A DNA stretch of 64,000 nt, from assembly GCA_934045075.1 (NCBI GenBank), contig OW203747.1, positions 10,002,357 through 10,066,356 of the forward strand, given 5' to 3'. The notes under the pieces were generated by a model, which saw only the letters and a program-made list of their open reading frames with translations, searched no databases and had not been told where the DNA came from. Below, piece after piece: positions 29,693 to 40,029 of the stretch. Position numbers and translations under genes: made by a program. Positions within the stretch are counted from its first letter, which is position 1, and each line of letters begins with the position of its first letter. The stretch is from Yponomeuta sedellus (Eukaryota; Arthropoda; Insecta; Lepidoptera; Yponomeutidae).

Positions 29693-31244
29693 CCAATGCG
29701 ATTAATGCGGTGAACGAGTGATTAGCAAAATACTTCTTGTGAGATGATAATGCTAATTTTAATTTTTTTACTTATTATTACATTATTATGACACTCCATA
29801 CACGAAAGCTGCATAAAATAAAATATGTCAAATTATTTTTGGGTATCCAAATGATAATGGGTTCCTAGAAAAATATAATTAACACTGTGTATCAGGACGA
29901 TCGATGACCTAAACTTGCTCTAATTAAGGTGGCCCCTCAGGGAGCAATTACCGTACAAACATAAGTTTTAGTTTGGTTTTTATTTAGAAACGGCTTGCCG
30001 AGTCGATACGAAACTATGCCAATACGTTTAGGCGACACAAATCGAAGTTTTATCGTGATTTGAATTAGATTTATTTGAATTAGATCATTAGGTATAATAT
30101 ATTATTTTGTAATATAATTTATATATCATAGCTATGCTATTATTCTACTTCATATAGTTTATTTAATTTTTTATTTAAATTAATTTACGTATTAAGTACA
30201 TTTTTTTTTATTTTTCGGTTTGGCACTACCCACACCTTTTCCCGTCATCCATTGGTTGGCTAGAATAAAATACTAATTAAGTAGTATTAAGTCCGCCTTT
30301 TGTACAATATCATACTCCGCCTATTGTATAATAAAGAATTTTAATAACCATAATAATATCCAAGAGAAATGATAGGCTTGAGAATAGTTTCTATGAAAAG
30401 TCGTTTGAGGCTATAATTCCTTTTTAGTTGGCTGTTTTTAGTTTTAAGCACGATCAAACCTCGATTTGTGTCCCCTATTAAGGGGTTCCATAAAAAAAAC
30501 TGTCTTTTTTCATCGCTTATGTGTGAGACTTTAAGTGTGAGACGTTAAGTGTGAGACTAATGTTGCTACTATGACAATAGTGATATTTAGAACCCAGGAT
30601 GGTGAACCTATTACTACAGAATTGGGACCAGATAGTATTTATACCAAAACGCGCAGTAGTATTAATTATATAATTTTTTTTTGTTACTGGTATCCTGTCC
30701 TGGGTTTTTGGCCTTAGGTTCATGGCTAGCGGCCCTAAAATTAATTATAAAACATGATTGAGAGATTTGACTGATATTTTTGAAACAAAAAAAAAATAAT
30801 ATGTTTGTTTTTCCATTGGTGTCACTGCTTACACTAATGTTACTGCATGTAATTATAGGATTTGATAACGAATTTGAAGAGTTTATAAAATAAATAAAAT
30901 TTTCTTTGTGGTTTTAAAAGCAACGTATTATGTCTCGTAGTAACTGTAGGGATTTATGTGTTACCGATTCCGAACATTGATAATGATACGGAGTTTGCAA
31001 CGTGATACCTGGAAATACGAGGAATATTATGCCTTGTGTTCAGATACTATCCGATGTATCTGATCTACATGGAATCTAGGAGATTGAATATTATTTGCAG
31101 TCGTTTACATTCAGGGAAGTCACAAATTTTCCGCGAATTCAGCAGTAACAACACGCTGTGATCTAAGGGTTTATTTTGAATAGAAATTAAAAAAATCCAC
31201 GAAAATTAATACCGATGTGGATTGCACCATGCTACCTGTATCGT
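29693..31244. other. long unassigned AT-rich region with a LINE-like tail
   Basis: 30285-30345 (TAAGTCCGCCTTTTGTACAA, CCTATTGTATAATAAAG) looks like a non-LTR 3' end. 30525-30555 repeats GTGAGACTTTAAGTGTGAGA-type words three times. TAAGCACGATCAAACC at 30443 is shared inverted with 20.68 kb. No coding region. Confidence 0.35.
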
Positions 31245-31587
31245 GGGATGCATCGCAGAAAGGTTAGGCCATACTCCACCACGGAGGCCAAGTCCGGGTT
31301 GGCGGAGGATTGTAAGACAGTGGCGGGCCTTACTGTCAGGTCTGATAATTTCTGACGGTAAGGCCCGCCCTTTCTGTCAGAAGTTATCAAGCCGCCTCTG
31401 ACATGGCTTTACGACTGTCATTATATGACAGCCGGCACCAACGGCTTACTGAGCCTCGCGCTCGGAAAAAATGTCACTAGCGATAGTCACGGGACGGTCA
31501 CCCATCCTGCACCTGACTGCGCTTGCTGTTGCTAACTGAAGTGATTGATTTCAATGACTCGGTTCGACTAGGCCACGAGCGGTTCCA
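31245..31587 (-). repeat. S5a with an internal inverted duplication
   Basis: Head and tail regions are recognisable (CTAGGCCACGAGCGGTTCC; GCATCGCAGAAAGGTTAGG). At 31320-31385, GGCGGGCCTTACTGTCAG is followed by its inverse TCTGACGGTAAGGCCCGCC and then resumes TGTCAGAAGTTATCAAGCCG. Part of the next segment (CATAAGG) is lost. Confidence 0.75.
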
Positions 31588-31654
31588 TCTATCCTACTTT
31601 AATGTAATCTAGAATATATAATATTATATTTAATAGAGCATACTATTTTTATTT

Positions 31655-31866
31655 TTAATGCACTAACCCGTGCTAAGGACAAATTTAAAAACCTATTTAG
31701 AGGCTGTACGTAATACAGACAATAGTGTAAAGAGGTTCGAAATTTCACTGATGCCGGTTTGTCGCCCATTGGCTCAATTGGTAGAGCGCTGGCACGGATA
31801 GCCAGAGATTGCGGGTTCGAATCCCGGCATGGGTGAAATTTTCAGCCTCTAAATAGGTTTTTAAAT
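31655..31866. repeat. family T foldback
   Basis: The left end 31655-31704 (AATGCACTAACCCGTGCTAA, ACCTATTTAGAGGCT) faces the right end at 31840-31866. The plus-strand tRNA-like core 31765-31836 keeps box A (TGGCTCAATTGG) and box B. Confidence 0.65.
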
Positions 31867-31969
31867 TAAATAGAGCGTTAAGTACTTGAATTTGGAAAAA
31901 AGATAAATAATGAAACTTATATGTCCTTATCTATCTTTACTACCCTAGTTGTAGTTTGTGAGGTAGGTA

Positions 31970-32115
31970 CTAACACTCGCTGCACTCGCTAACTGCGAAG
32001 GAAAACATCGTGAGGAAACCTGAATGTCTGAGTTGTTCACATACCTCAGCGCTTGCCGATTCGCGGTGGGCACGCGCGGTAATTAAGCCCATTCTTTCTC
32101 CCTTTGAGAGACGGC
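31970..32115 (+). repeat. SINE D body
   Basis: GAAAACATCGTGAGGAAACC, CATACCTCAGCGCTTGCC, CGGTGGGCACGCGCGGTAAT and TTGAGAGACGGCCTGT. No tRNA head. Confidence 0.6.
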
Positions 32116-32594
32116 CTGTATTTGTAAAGAAAAAAAATGCCACCCAGTAGGTACACCTTATTGCACATGAATATAGAACTTACACGGATGTTTCTTAACC
32201 TAAGAGTAGGGACGGCGGCCTTATCCCTAAAAGTGATCTCTTTTTATCTTTAACACGTTTTCCCCAATTAGTATTTAAATCGTTTTAAACATTTTTTATT
32301 TAAACTTGTCCACGAATGACCGATCCATTTCATATTCAAACCTCGCGCTGTCTCGATAAAATTCACACGTATGATATATTCAAAACATACATTCGGCTAT
32401 TAGTCAAAAACGAATCACCATAGAAAATAAAGTAGGTACCAAAATGTACCAAAGCTTTATTCAGTTCCTCGAACATTAATAAACAATGTCCCACACGTTA
32501 TCTTAACGCCAACACACCTAAGGCGGTTTATTTATTGAATATTTTATATTTCTTATCGAAGTTACGGCCTGTTCACATTGCACGAAGTGTTTTA
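32116..32594. other. unassigned AT-rich stretch
   Basis: No repeat or ORF evidence. Confidence 0.25.
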
Positions 32595-32835
32595 GTCGGC
32601 CTCGGTGGCGCAGCGGTTTAGCACGCTGACTGTAAAACGGAAGGTCTCGGGTTCGATCCCCGGCCGGGTCAAACTAGGACGTTTCCTAGTTTGACTCGGG
32701 TCTTGGATGTTATTTATCTGTAATTATTGTATTAAATCTATCGTCGAGTTAGCACCTGTAACACAAGTCATTTAGTTGTACTTAGTATAGGGCTAACGAG
32801 ATCTGTGTAATATGTCCATAAATATTTATTATTAT
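32595..32835 (+). repeat. tRNA-headed SINE H
   Basis: Head TCGGCCTCGGTGGCGCAGCG with GGGTTCGATCCCCGGCCG; body to AATATGTCCATAAATATTTA and an ATTATT tail. Very close to the 22.2-kb copy. Confidence 0.8.
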
Positions 32836-32862
32836 TAGTATTATTATTTTTACTAATCCACT

Positions 32863-32900
32863 TGCTCACAAGCGAAGTATAAATACTTCGCTTGTGAGCA
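32863..32900. repeat. perfect 18-bp hairpin
   Basis: TGCTCACAAGCGAAGTAT, a 2-nt AA loop and its exact inverse. A second small inverted repeat GGCGCT-ACCT-AGCGCC follows at 32917-32932. Confidence 0.7.
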
Positions 32901-33011
32901 GGAAGGAGGCGCTTAGGGGCGCTACCTAGCGCCACCTATGGAATAAAATTCATAACTTGTTTTATAATACGTGTTTTTTTCAAAAAGCAAACATCAAAAA
33001 AGAATATTAAC

Positions 33012-33071
33012 ATGTGGCTACAGCGATATCATTCCGATGTAAAACCTAAGCAATTAGGTACTCGGGGCTGC
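33012..33071 (+). repeat. T body fragment
   Basis: ATGTGGCTACAGCGATATCA and CGATGTAAAACCTAAG, TACTCGGGGCTGCAATT match the non-tRNA T body at 2150-2215. SINE C joins it abruptly. Confidence 0.55.
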
Positions 33072-33262
33072 AATTCCCCACGCTGGGCATGCGGGTTGGG
33101 GATCGCAGTTCGGTGGAATTGTACTGCAGGGCGCGCTGCTGCCCACCCCCCGGTTTGTGTCCCTTAGTCGCCTTTTACGACACCCGCGGGAAGAATTTGG
33201 GTTGGTGCTATTCTCTAGGCCGACACCACACAGCAGTACACACACCACTAGCTAGAATGTAG
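33072..33262 (-). repeat. SINE C, tail missing
   Basis: Begins on the plus strand at CCCCACGCTGGGCATGCGGG and runs to CACACAGCAGTACACACACC. The RTE-like 3' tail is missing, so this is a 3'-truncated copy. Confidence 0.65.
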
Positions 33263-33429
33263 TATTAATAGGTCTTCAACCGATTTCGGCTAAAAACGGC
33301 CGTTTTTGGCGGAATCGATTAAATTCTTAGATTGTTGATGCTAGGTTCTGGAATGTAGGTTCTGAAAATAGTTGTCACAGTTGGATTTCTCATGTTTACC
33401 TTTAGATAAAACCGCATTATAAGATAAGT

Positions 33430-33640
33430 TAAGATAAGAATATTCTTTATTGTACGCCAGGAAAAAACAAACAAAAAAATTATTACAAAGATACAGTACA
33501 ATTGGCGGCCTTATTGCTTAGAGCAATTTCTTCCAGACAACCCACGATGGAGAGTTGCTGAAGGAAAAGTGAGACGGGTAGTTGGTGCAAATATGAATAT
33601 AGATAAACACACTTATACCCACTTAAAAATAATATACTTA
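33430..33640 (-). repeat. retroposon 3' tail J
   Basis: TAAGAATATTCTTTATTGTA (inverse contains AATAAAG) then GGCGGCCTTATTGCTTAGAG and CAACCCACGATGGAGAG. The minus strand encodes KEIALSNKAANCTVSL-stop, a shared peptide-like remnant also at 60.2 kb. Confidence 0.5.
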
Positions 33641-33744
33641 CATAAACCATAACATATAATAAATAAAGCAATTTATTATAAACATACACAAACTTACATC
33701 ATTTACAATAAAGTTCCAGAAGAGGATAAAAAGAAAGACATACC

Positions 33745-34250
33745 TACATGGCGTGCTGGTCCCAACACTTATGTATGGTAGCGAGACTTGGGTGTGGCAA
33801 AAGAAGCAAGAAAGTAGAATTAATGCAGTAGAAATGAGGTCCTTGAGAAGTATGTGTAGTGTTACTTTGAATGACAGGATACACAATAGTCTGATTAGAG
33901 AACGTTGTGGCCTGAAAGAGGATGTAGAGACTAGAATTGAGAAAGGAATGTTGCGTTGGTTTGGACATGTGGAGAGGATGAAGGAAGAACGATTGACGAA
34001 ACAAATATATATTGCGAATGTGAGTGGTAATGGCTGGTAAGGGACGTCCCAGACGGACTTACATCGACCAAATAGGGGATGTATTAGGAAAGGGATAGAT
34101 AAAAAGTACCCGGAACCGGCGTGCGTGCATGCTACGTATGAACGTTGATGAAGCGAAGGAGATCTGTCAGGATCTAGGCAAATGGCAGTCCCTGGTCTCT
34201 GCCTACCCCTCTGGGATACAGGCGTGAGGTTATGTATGTATGTACATACC
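33745..34250 (+). pseudogene. LINE-A, longest copy in the window
   Basis: Encodes LVPTLMYGSETWVWQKK, DRIHNSLIRERCGLKEDV, MLRWFGHVERMKEERLTK up to a stop at 34038-34040; the continuation lies in a different frame ([16 protein letters not shown]..., [12 protein letters not shown] to 34228). The tail is TATGTATGTATG. This is the C-terminal portion after the RT domain; the RT core is absent. Confidence 0.75.
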
Positions 34251-34455
34251 TACATTAAGAAAAGCAATAACAAAATCAAATAAAAAAATAAATAATTAGA
34301 GGCGCTTAACACCCCGAACCACCTTAAAGACACTATTGGTGTACAGAGTTCCTGATTTTTCACCAAATCTTTCATGCACAAAGCGAACTTGCCAAAAAAA
34401 GTTAACGCGTGTTTACGCTTGCACTTGAAAATGTTCGGACAAACTCAATTTTTTG

Positions 34456-34705
34456 ACGACCTCGGTGGCGCAGCGGTTAGGCACGCTGACTGTAATACCG
34501 AAGGTCTCGGGTTCGATCCCCGGCCGGGTCAAACTAGGAAACTAACTTTTCTAGTTTGTCTCGGGTCTTGGGCGTTATCTATGTTTATTGTATTAAATGT
34601 ATCGTCGAGTTAGCACCTATAACACAAGTAAGTCATTTAGTTGTACTTAGTATAGGGCTATCGAGATCTGTGTAATATGTCCATGAATATTTATTTATTT
34701 TATTT
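34456..34705 (+). repeat. tRNA-headed SINE H
   Basis: GACGACCTCGGTGGCGCAGC head, GGGTTCGATCCCCGGCCG box B region, and a TATTTATTTTATTTATTTCT tail. A TAAG duplication lies in ACAAGTAAGTCATTTAG. Confidence 0.75.
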
Positions 34706-34883
34706 ATTTCTTTCTTTTTATAATGGACAATAATTAAAAAATATATTAAGCTGAAATAAAAAAAACCATTTGGAGACTAAGCTTCAAGGAATACAAGAAA
34801 AATACTCAAAGACTTTTCTGTATTTTTATTTCAGAGAAAAATTATCTATTACTACTACTATTCTGATAAATAGAATAATCGCG

Positions 34884-34930
34884 ACTATTTATTACCTTAA
34901 ACGTAAGGTACGTTTAAGATAATAAATAGT
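34884..34930. repeat. near-perfect 22-bp hairpin
   Basis: ACTATTTATTACCTTAAACG plus TA, loop AGG, then the inverse with one mismatch. Followed by a K fragment at 34945-35000. Confidence 0.65.
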
Positions 34931-35624
34931 AACCTAATAAATAATCGCGATTATACCCGTTTAACATATGACAATGTATGAGCATCGCCAGTCTATAAGA
35001 ATTATTGTCTCAAAGAGTCTCCATGTGCACAGCCCCTTACACCCACCACTCTCGTTTGGAACGAAAACTCGCGCACGAAATTAAAACTTTATTTACAGCC
35101 CCATAAAGTCTGCGGCTACTTTCCTCGACGCATCCGACCGCGGTATATGCCAATATCCATTTTATTATTGTGTCGTTAGAGTTTAAGTCGTCGTCTTCCT
35201 TTATTATTATAGACGAGAGGGATCACATCTCGATCTCTAATTTAGTGCTTGTTTCCTTCGACTCAAGGGTGGGATTTCCTTGTCAGCTGGCAAGGATAAC
35301 AGCGGTGATAATACAGGAAACGCGGGCAGATGTGTGATAATTTGATAAGGGACCTGTCTCTGTCTAGATACGGAGAAGGTGCATTCTAATTCCAGGCGGC
35401 TCTTTTCTCGTGCGATTCTGGCCCTTGCGTCGATGCTTTAAGGACTGCTGTATCGCAGCAGCTAATTTCGCTGAGCGTACATCAATATTGTGACGAAGCA
35501 AACATTCGTATAAACGGACAAGCTCACCGTGGTTTCCTTAACGCTGTGTTGTTTTTGTCGGCTTTGGAGAGTTTGGGTGGCCTAATAAAGTTCTTAGTTT
35601 GTTTTATGTTTTTACGTAATTTAA
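34931..35624. other. mostly unique-looking sequence
   Basis: After the K fragment, 35000-35590 shares nothing with the rest of the window and is evenly composed. It is a candidate single-copy host segment, but I see no credible ORF or splice-site pair. Confidence 0.35.
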
Positions 35625-35915
35625 TTTGTACGTAATACAGAGAATAGTGTAAAGAGATTCGAAAATTCACTGATGCCGATGAGTTGCCAATTAGCTCAGT
35701 TGGATAGAGCGCTGGCACTGATAGCCAGAGGTCGCGGGTTCGAATCCCGGCATGGGTGGAATTTTTAGCCTCTAAATAGGTTCTTATAAATTTATTGTTA
35801 ATGTTTTTATTGTAACCGCGAACATGTAGCTATAATTAAAATCTGGTCTATCTAAGTAAGATAGTTAAGAAAGGAATATTCTTTATTGTAAGTACACTAA
35901 TGCACATAGTATGGA
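35625..35915 (+). repeat. T unit joined to M
   Basis: tRNA-like core 35686-35760 (TAGCTCAGTTGGATAGAGCG; GGGTTCGAATCCCGGCATGG), then ATAAATTTATTGTTAATGTT and M (TAAGTAAGATAGTTAAGAAA to ACTAATGCACATAGTATG). This is the single-armed, uninverted version of the 28.6-kb locus. Confidence 0.65.
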
Positions 35916-35919
35916 TGCG

Positions 35920-36206
35920 TAAACCGTCTATGACTAACGTTAGTAGCGTTTTTCCGAGCGGTTCCGTGCTTCGCAAGGCACGTTAAGCAGTTGGTGCTGG
36001 CTGCCGTCGATAGAAGGCAGTCGTTAAGCCAAGTCAGAGGCCTTACGGCGGCGGCTCGAAAACTTCTGACAGTAAGACCAGCTACTAGTCTTGCAAGCCT
36101 CCACCAATCCGGACTTGGCCCACCTGGTGGAGTAAGGCCTCTACCTTCTTCAGGAAAGAGACCCGTGCCCCTAGGTGGGGACATAATGGGTTGTTGATGA
36201 TGTTGC
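35920..36206 (+). repeat. S5b, 5S head missing
   Basis: Starts at AAACCGTCTATGACTAACGT, just downstream of the box C-like region. Keeps CTGCCGTCGATAGAAGG and the tail GGGTTGTTGATGATG. Confidence 0.7.
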
Positions 36207-36334
36207 TATTACAAAAAAAAGGTGCATCCAAATTCAGGGTTTGATTTTCTGACAGTCTGAAAAAGTATCGAAACTTTAATCTCGACAAAAGAGTTTTATT
36301 CATTACATAGAATGTATCGATATCAATCCTTAGT

Positions 36335-36456
36335 ATACCCGCACTGCTAGGGCACGGGTCTCTTCCTGCATCGCAGGAAGGTTAGGTCGTACTCCACCAC
36401 GGGGGTCAAGTCCGGCTTGGAGGAGGGTTGTAAAACACTGGCGGGCCTTACTGGGG
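36335..36456 (-). repeat. S5a 3' fragment
   Basis: ACCCGCACTGCTAGGGCACG to GGCGGGCCTTACTG; ends abruptly in GGGGGC. Confidence 0.7.
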
Positions 36457-36764
36457 GCAGTAACGCGCCACAATGACATATTAAGTGAACACCGACAACC
36501 ATAGACAACGGTTCCACTTATCAACATGGCACTCTTCGAATAAATAACGTTTTAAGTACTTACTTACTAAATCCTTAACTAAAAGGTCTATTTTCCGGTG
36601 ACCTCAGCTCACTTCCAATATAGTTGAGCATGTAGGTCTACAATACGGACTAGAGATTGCGGGAATAGCGTATTTCCCTATTGAATGTTCGATTTGCGTG
36701 TCAAAAGGTCATTTGGAAATGTTGGTCGGTACGTACTTAATTTGGTCGTCGACGTTGCACCCTG
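36457..36764. other. unassigned stretch
   Basis: No ORF, tails or TIRs recognised. Confidence 0.25.
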
Positions 36765-36870
36765 TTTGTCCTGGGACATAGGTACACAAAGTAAGTAACA
36801 TAACATAACATTTACATACAGGCACATACACTGCTTCCGGCCCCACATTAGGATACCCTGTGTCAGTAAG
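36765..36870 (-). repeat. SINE I 3' half
   Basis: Inverse of the tRNA-Gly type body: TTACATACAGGCACATACAC, CTTCCGGCCCCACATTAGGA and TACCCTGTGTCAG. Head absent. Confidence 0.55.
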
Positions 36871-36881
36871 AAATTAATAAG

Positions 36882-37107
36882 AATATTTTCGGGGGATTTT
36901 CTAAGGTTAACACGAGCAGTAGACATAATTAAAACTGTTTTATACGGATTTATGCTCGTTTATTACATTTTTACAATTTTCGTGTACAAATTTCGTGGTC
37001 ATCCGGGACCACGGCACCTGAAAAAGTGCCGAAACGTTGGAAAATTGTAAAAATGTAATAAACGAGCATAAATCCGTATAAAAACAGTTTTAATAATATT
37101 TTCGGGG
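36882..37107. mobile_element. Penelope-like PLE-B foldback with target duplication
   Basis: Flanked by AATATTTTCGGGG (36882-36894 and 37095-37107), a 13-bp exact duplication. Inside, 36929-36981 and 37038-37094 are inverted copies of a terminus (AACGAGCATAAATCCGTATA, AAACAGTTTTAAT). The turn includes CGGCACCTGAAAAAGTGCCG followed by AAACGTTGG. The left end also encodes on the minus strand a short MSTARVNLRKSP that may be an ORF start. Confidence 0.6.
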
Positions 37108-37786
37108 TCAGACGCCATTTTGCGTTTTCGTCGTGAGTTGCTCCGCTCGCTAAAGTTTTATAAGTTATTTAGAGAAGGCAACGCTGCGTTTTTGTTCATG
37201 TGTTATATATCAAATTACTGGGAAAAGTGTGTAGATTATGTTTCAAATAATAGTTTCGTTGTATTTGATGGAAAAGAAAGTGAAAAAAGCCTCGAACTTT
37301 TAGCCCGGATTGTGCCGCTTGTATGGGCGGTCAGTGTCATTTTACCTCTTCCTGGTAATTATTCATTTATAGCTTTATTTTGGTGAATTAGAGTATGAAA
37401 ATTGTGTAAACAGTAATAGATAATATGCAGATCATATTATAAGTGTTAGTTCAGTGTTAGTGAATGAGTAATTAGTGAAAATAGTGAGACAAAGTTCAAA
37501 GTAGTGTCAAAATGGCGTGGATAGTAAAATTTATCTCGTCATTTGAATATCATGTAAGTTTATTGATAATTTTATTAGCATTACAAGTATAATAACCGGA
37601 TAGGGAATTTTATGCAGATTGTAGTGATATATAACACTTATTGAATAATTACGTAGTACTTTCTCTAATTTGAGAAATGCGGAACTGTGTTCACAAAAAA
37701 GATGCAAAAAAATGGCGGTGCGAAATGACCCTGCACTATGCGGTACCTTTGAACTTTCTTTTGTCCGAGCGCGTGGGGCGCTAGAA
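37108..37786 (+). other. unassigned; weak candidate first exon
   Basis: An 88-codon frame (37120-37386) resembles nothing I know. CAAAATGG at 37508-37515 is a good insect start context and opens MAWIVKFISSFEYH, which ends exactly at GTAAGT (37554), a consensus splice donor. It could be a host exon, a PLE 5' region with an intron, or chance. Confidence 0.25.
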
Positions 37787-37789
37787 GGG

Positions 37790-37980
37790 TTAATCGCGTA
37801 GTAATTTATTACTATTTTACCTCGGCGTTTCGACGACGTTACAGTCATCGTGGTTACAAGAAGACTGATGGCTGGCACCCGATCGCATCTTCGGCACGAT
37901 GACTGTAACGTCGTCGAAACGTCGAGGTAAAATAGCAATAAATTACTACGCGATTAAGCCCCGGAAATATTCTAACTATG
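37790..37980. mobile_element. Penelope-like PLE-C foldback
   Basis: 37790-37853 and 37894-37957 are inverted copies (TCGCGTAGTAATTTATTACT; CGACGACGTTACAGTCATCG). The right arm continues TTAAGCCCCGGAAATATTCT, as at 7590-7615. About 40 bp lies at the turn. Confidence 0.6.
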
Positions 37981-38171
37981 TGTAAAAGTCACGAAAGTTT
38001 AAAATAGGTATGTTAAGAAATTAATTGACAAAAAAACATACAATGTAACTTAGAATATGTATATACAGATTTCTTACTATATATACTTCGTAGCGTCCTA
38101 ACTAAGAAAGAACTTGGATTAAAGAAAAACATTGAAGAACTTGGGATTTGGCTTGGGGCACATAGGAAGGC

Positions 38172-38376
38172 TCTGGAGCGCTCGTTGCCTAGTGGTTCCG
38201 AGATTGGATTGGAATCAATCACTCGGATCCACTGGCTACAACAAAGCAACAACAGGCGCGGTCCGGAGTTGGATGGCTGACCAGTCCGTGACCACCGCTA
38301 TTGGCATATTTTCCGAGCGCTTCCGTGTGGGGCAAGGCACGTTAGCCGGCTGTCATTTAATGGCAGTCATGGCTTT
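38172..38376 (+). repeat. S5a 5' half
   Basis: Has the full 5S-like head (AACAACAGGCGCGGTCCGGA, GGATGGCTGACC) but stops after GGCAGTCATGGC. An 11-bp insertion (ATCCACTGGCT) precedes box A. 3'-truncated. Confidence 0.7.
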
Positions 38377-38394
38377 AGGGTCCTTTCATAATAA

Positions 38395-38470
38395 CTTACT
38401 TCCACACAATACAAATGACAGCTCTGTCCTATGGTAACCAAACAAGAACATCGGAAACATGGAAACACAC
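38395..38470 (-). repeat. SINE I fragment
   Basis: AACTTACTTCCACACAATAC, TGTCCTATGGTAACCA and ATGGAAACACACCCA, inverse of the I body as at 41515-41610. Confidence 0.45.
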
Positions 38471-38651
38471 CCATATTGGTACGTGTCTTAAAATTGCCTG
38501 TAGAATTTTATCAGTAATGTAATGATCGAACAAAAGTTTTGATAATTTTCAAGGTCAAAACATAACAGGCTAGTGAGGTTTGTGTCTACAACCAATTTGG
38601 AAAGGATATATAGTTTAAAGGAAAAAACAAACACCTGCTGTTAATGATGGT

Positions 38652-38918
38652 TGATATCAACCCTTTTATGTCCCCACTGCTGGGGCACGGGTCCCTTCCT
38701 GCATCGCAGGAAGGTTAAGCCATACCATACTCCACCACGAAGACCAAGTCCGGTTTGGTGCAGGATTGTAAGACCAGTGGCGCGCCTTGCTGTCAGTAGT
38801 TATCAAGCCGCCCATGTGACATGACTTAACGACTGCCATTACATAACGGCCGGCACCAACTTAATGTGCCTTGCGAAGCACGGAAGCGCTCTGAAAAATA
38901 CCACTAGAAGTAGTCACT
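38652..38918 (-). repeat. S5a, head missing
   Basis: GATATCAACCCTTTTATGTC to GCTCTGAAAAATACCACTAG; internal duplication of CCATA and losses near CCCATGTGACATG. Stops before the 5S region. Confidence 0.75.
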
Positions 38919-39760
38919 AGTGATGGTGTGGATTGGAAATTATTGTTATTCTTATTTAATTAAAATGGGGCCTAGTAAAACGTTCCCGAACGCAACATAC
39001 CAGCTCGACATAGCTTTCATGTGGAATCCATTATGCAGGAGAGCGAGGCGGGCGGGAATGTTAACATTCATGATTTTTAATATAGCGCCTTTTGTAAAAT
39101 ACATTAAAACGTTTCAAAAACGTAGTGCCTACTATATTTACTGATTTATGGAGCGGATGATTTGTTTTTGAAGTTGTAAGTGACTCGTGGGGTCTTACTA
39201 TTGTTGAAGGGGGGCAGCCTAGTGTTGGAATAAAACTGGAGTACGAGGAACAGAATACTTACTAAATTTATTTACAAAGCTAAAATATATATACACCAAA
39301 TTATGATCACACTAGTAAGGACACGAAACAAGTAAAATATTATAACCAATCGCAGCACTGCAGACACGCGCGCCCCGCGCGGCGAATAAAGGAAACTCGC
39401 GAAGTTATAAATATGGGTCGCGCTAATCACAATCCATTCGAACGCAATCGAAGCGGACGTCTGGACTATTTGGATGCACTCCCATAAAGTATTTGCCAGA
39501 CAGAGACTGAAACGTATGCAGATGAAAATTTAAGAAGATGCGAAAGTAACTTTTAGGAACTATCAATACATTTTTTTCCGTTTAGCATTGGCATAGACAC
39601 AATTTAAAAGAAATAAGATAATGTAGAAAAAGGTATGAAAGAAGTAAAAAACGTAAGAAAGGTTATTATGATTTTCCACATAAATAAAAAAAAACAACTG
39701 CAATATTTTTCACACAACAAATTATAAATTGCATTAAAATAATTAATTCATTATATAAAA
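38919..39760. other. unassigned; partly GC-rich
   Basis: 39230-39480 includes CACGCGCGCCCCGCGCGGCG and a TATA-like ATAAATAT. A 74-codon frame at 38920 has no recognised similarity. No LTR pair or splice sites can be supported. Confidence 0.3.
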
Positions 39761-39803
39761 CGAGCCTTTATGCCCGGAGGGGTACCTCCGGGATAAAGGC
39801 TTG
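39761..39803. repeat. near-perfect 21-bp hairpin
   Basis: CGAGCCTTTATGCCCGGAGG, loop GGTA, then CCTCCGGGATAAAGGCTTG. Arms pair with one bulged G and one G-T. AA/TT pairs extend the base. Confidence 0.65.
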
Positions 39804-39904
39804 TTTTGGCTTGTGCTATGTTTTTTCCTATAAATAAAAACAAAACCTGATATTTTTTATTTCCATAGTAAATTCCTTTAAAATCATTTATTTATTACAT
39901 ATAC

Positions 39905-39960
39905 TCACGCCTGTATCCCGGAAAGGTACCCTCTGCCTACCCCTCTGGGATAATCAGTAG
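39905..39960. repeat. LINE-A 3' scraps
   Basis: ACTCACGCCTGTATCCCGGA (inverse LINE-A end) is immediately followed by CTCTGCCTACCCCTCTGGGA (forward LINE-A end), making a tiny inverted pair. Confidence 0.5.
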
Positions 39961-40029
39961 TTAAACTTACGCATAAATGCATTATAAAGAGATGTGTCCC
40001 CATAACTTTAAAGTTACCAATGTAAATCA

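Noticed and set aside
39230..39480. LTR retrotransposon end
   Set aside because: A TGTTGGAATAAAACTGG-like start is suggestive, but there is no second LTR, primer-binding site or TG...CA pair.
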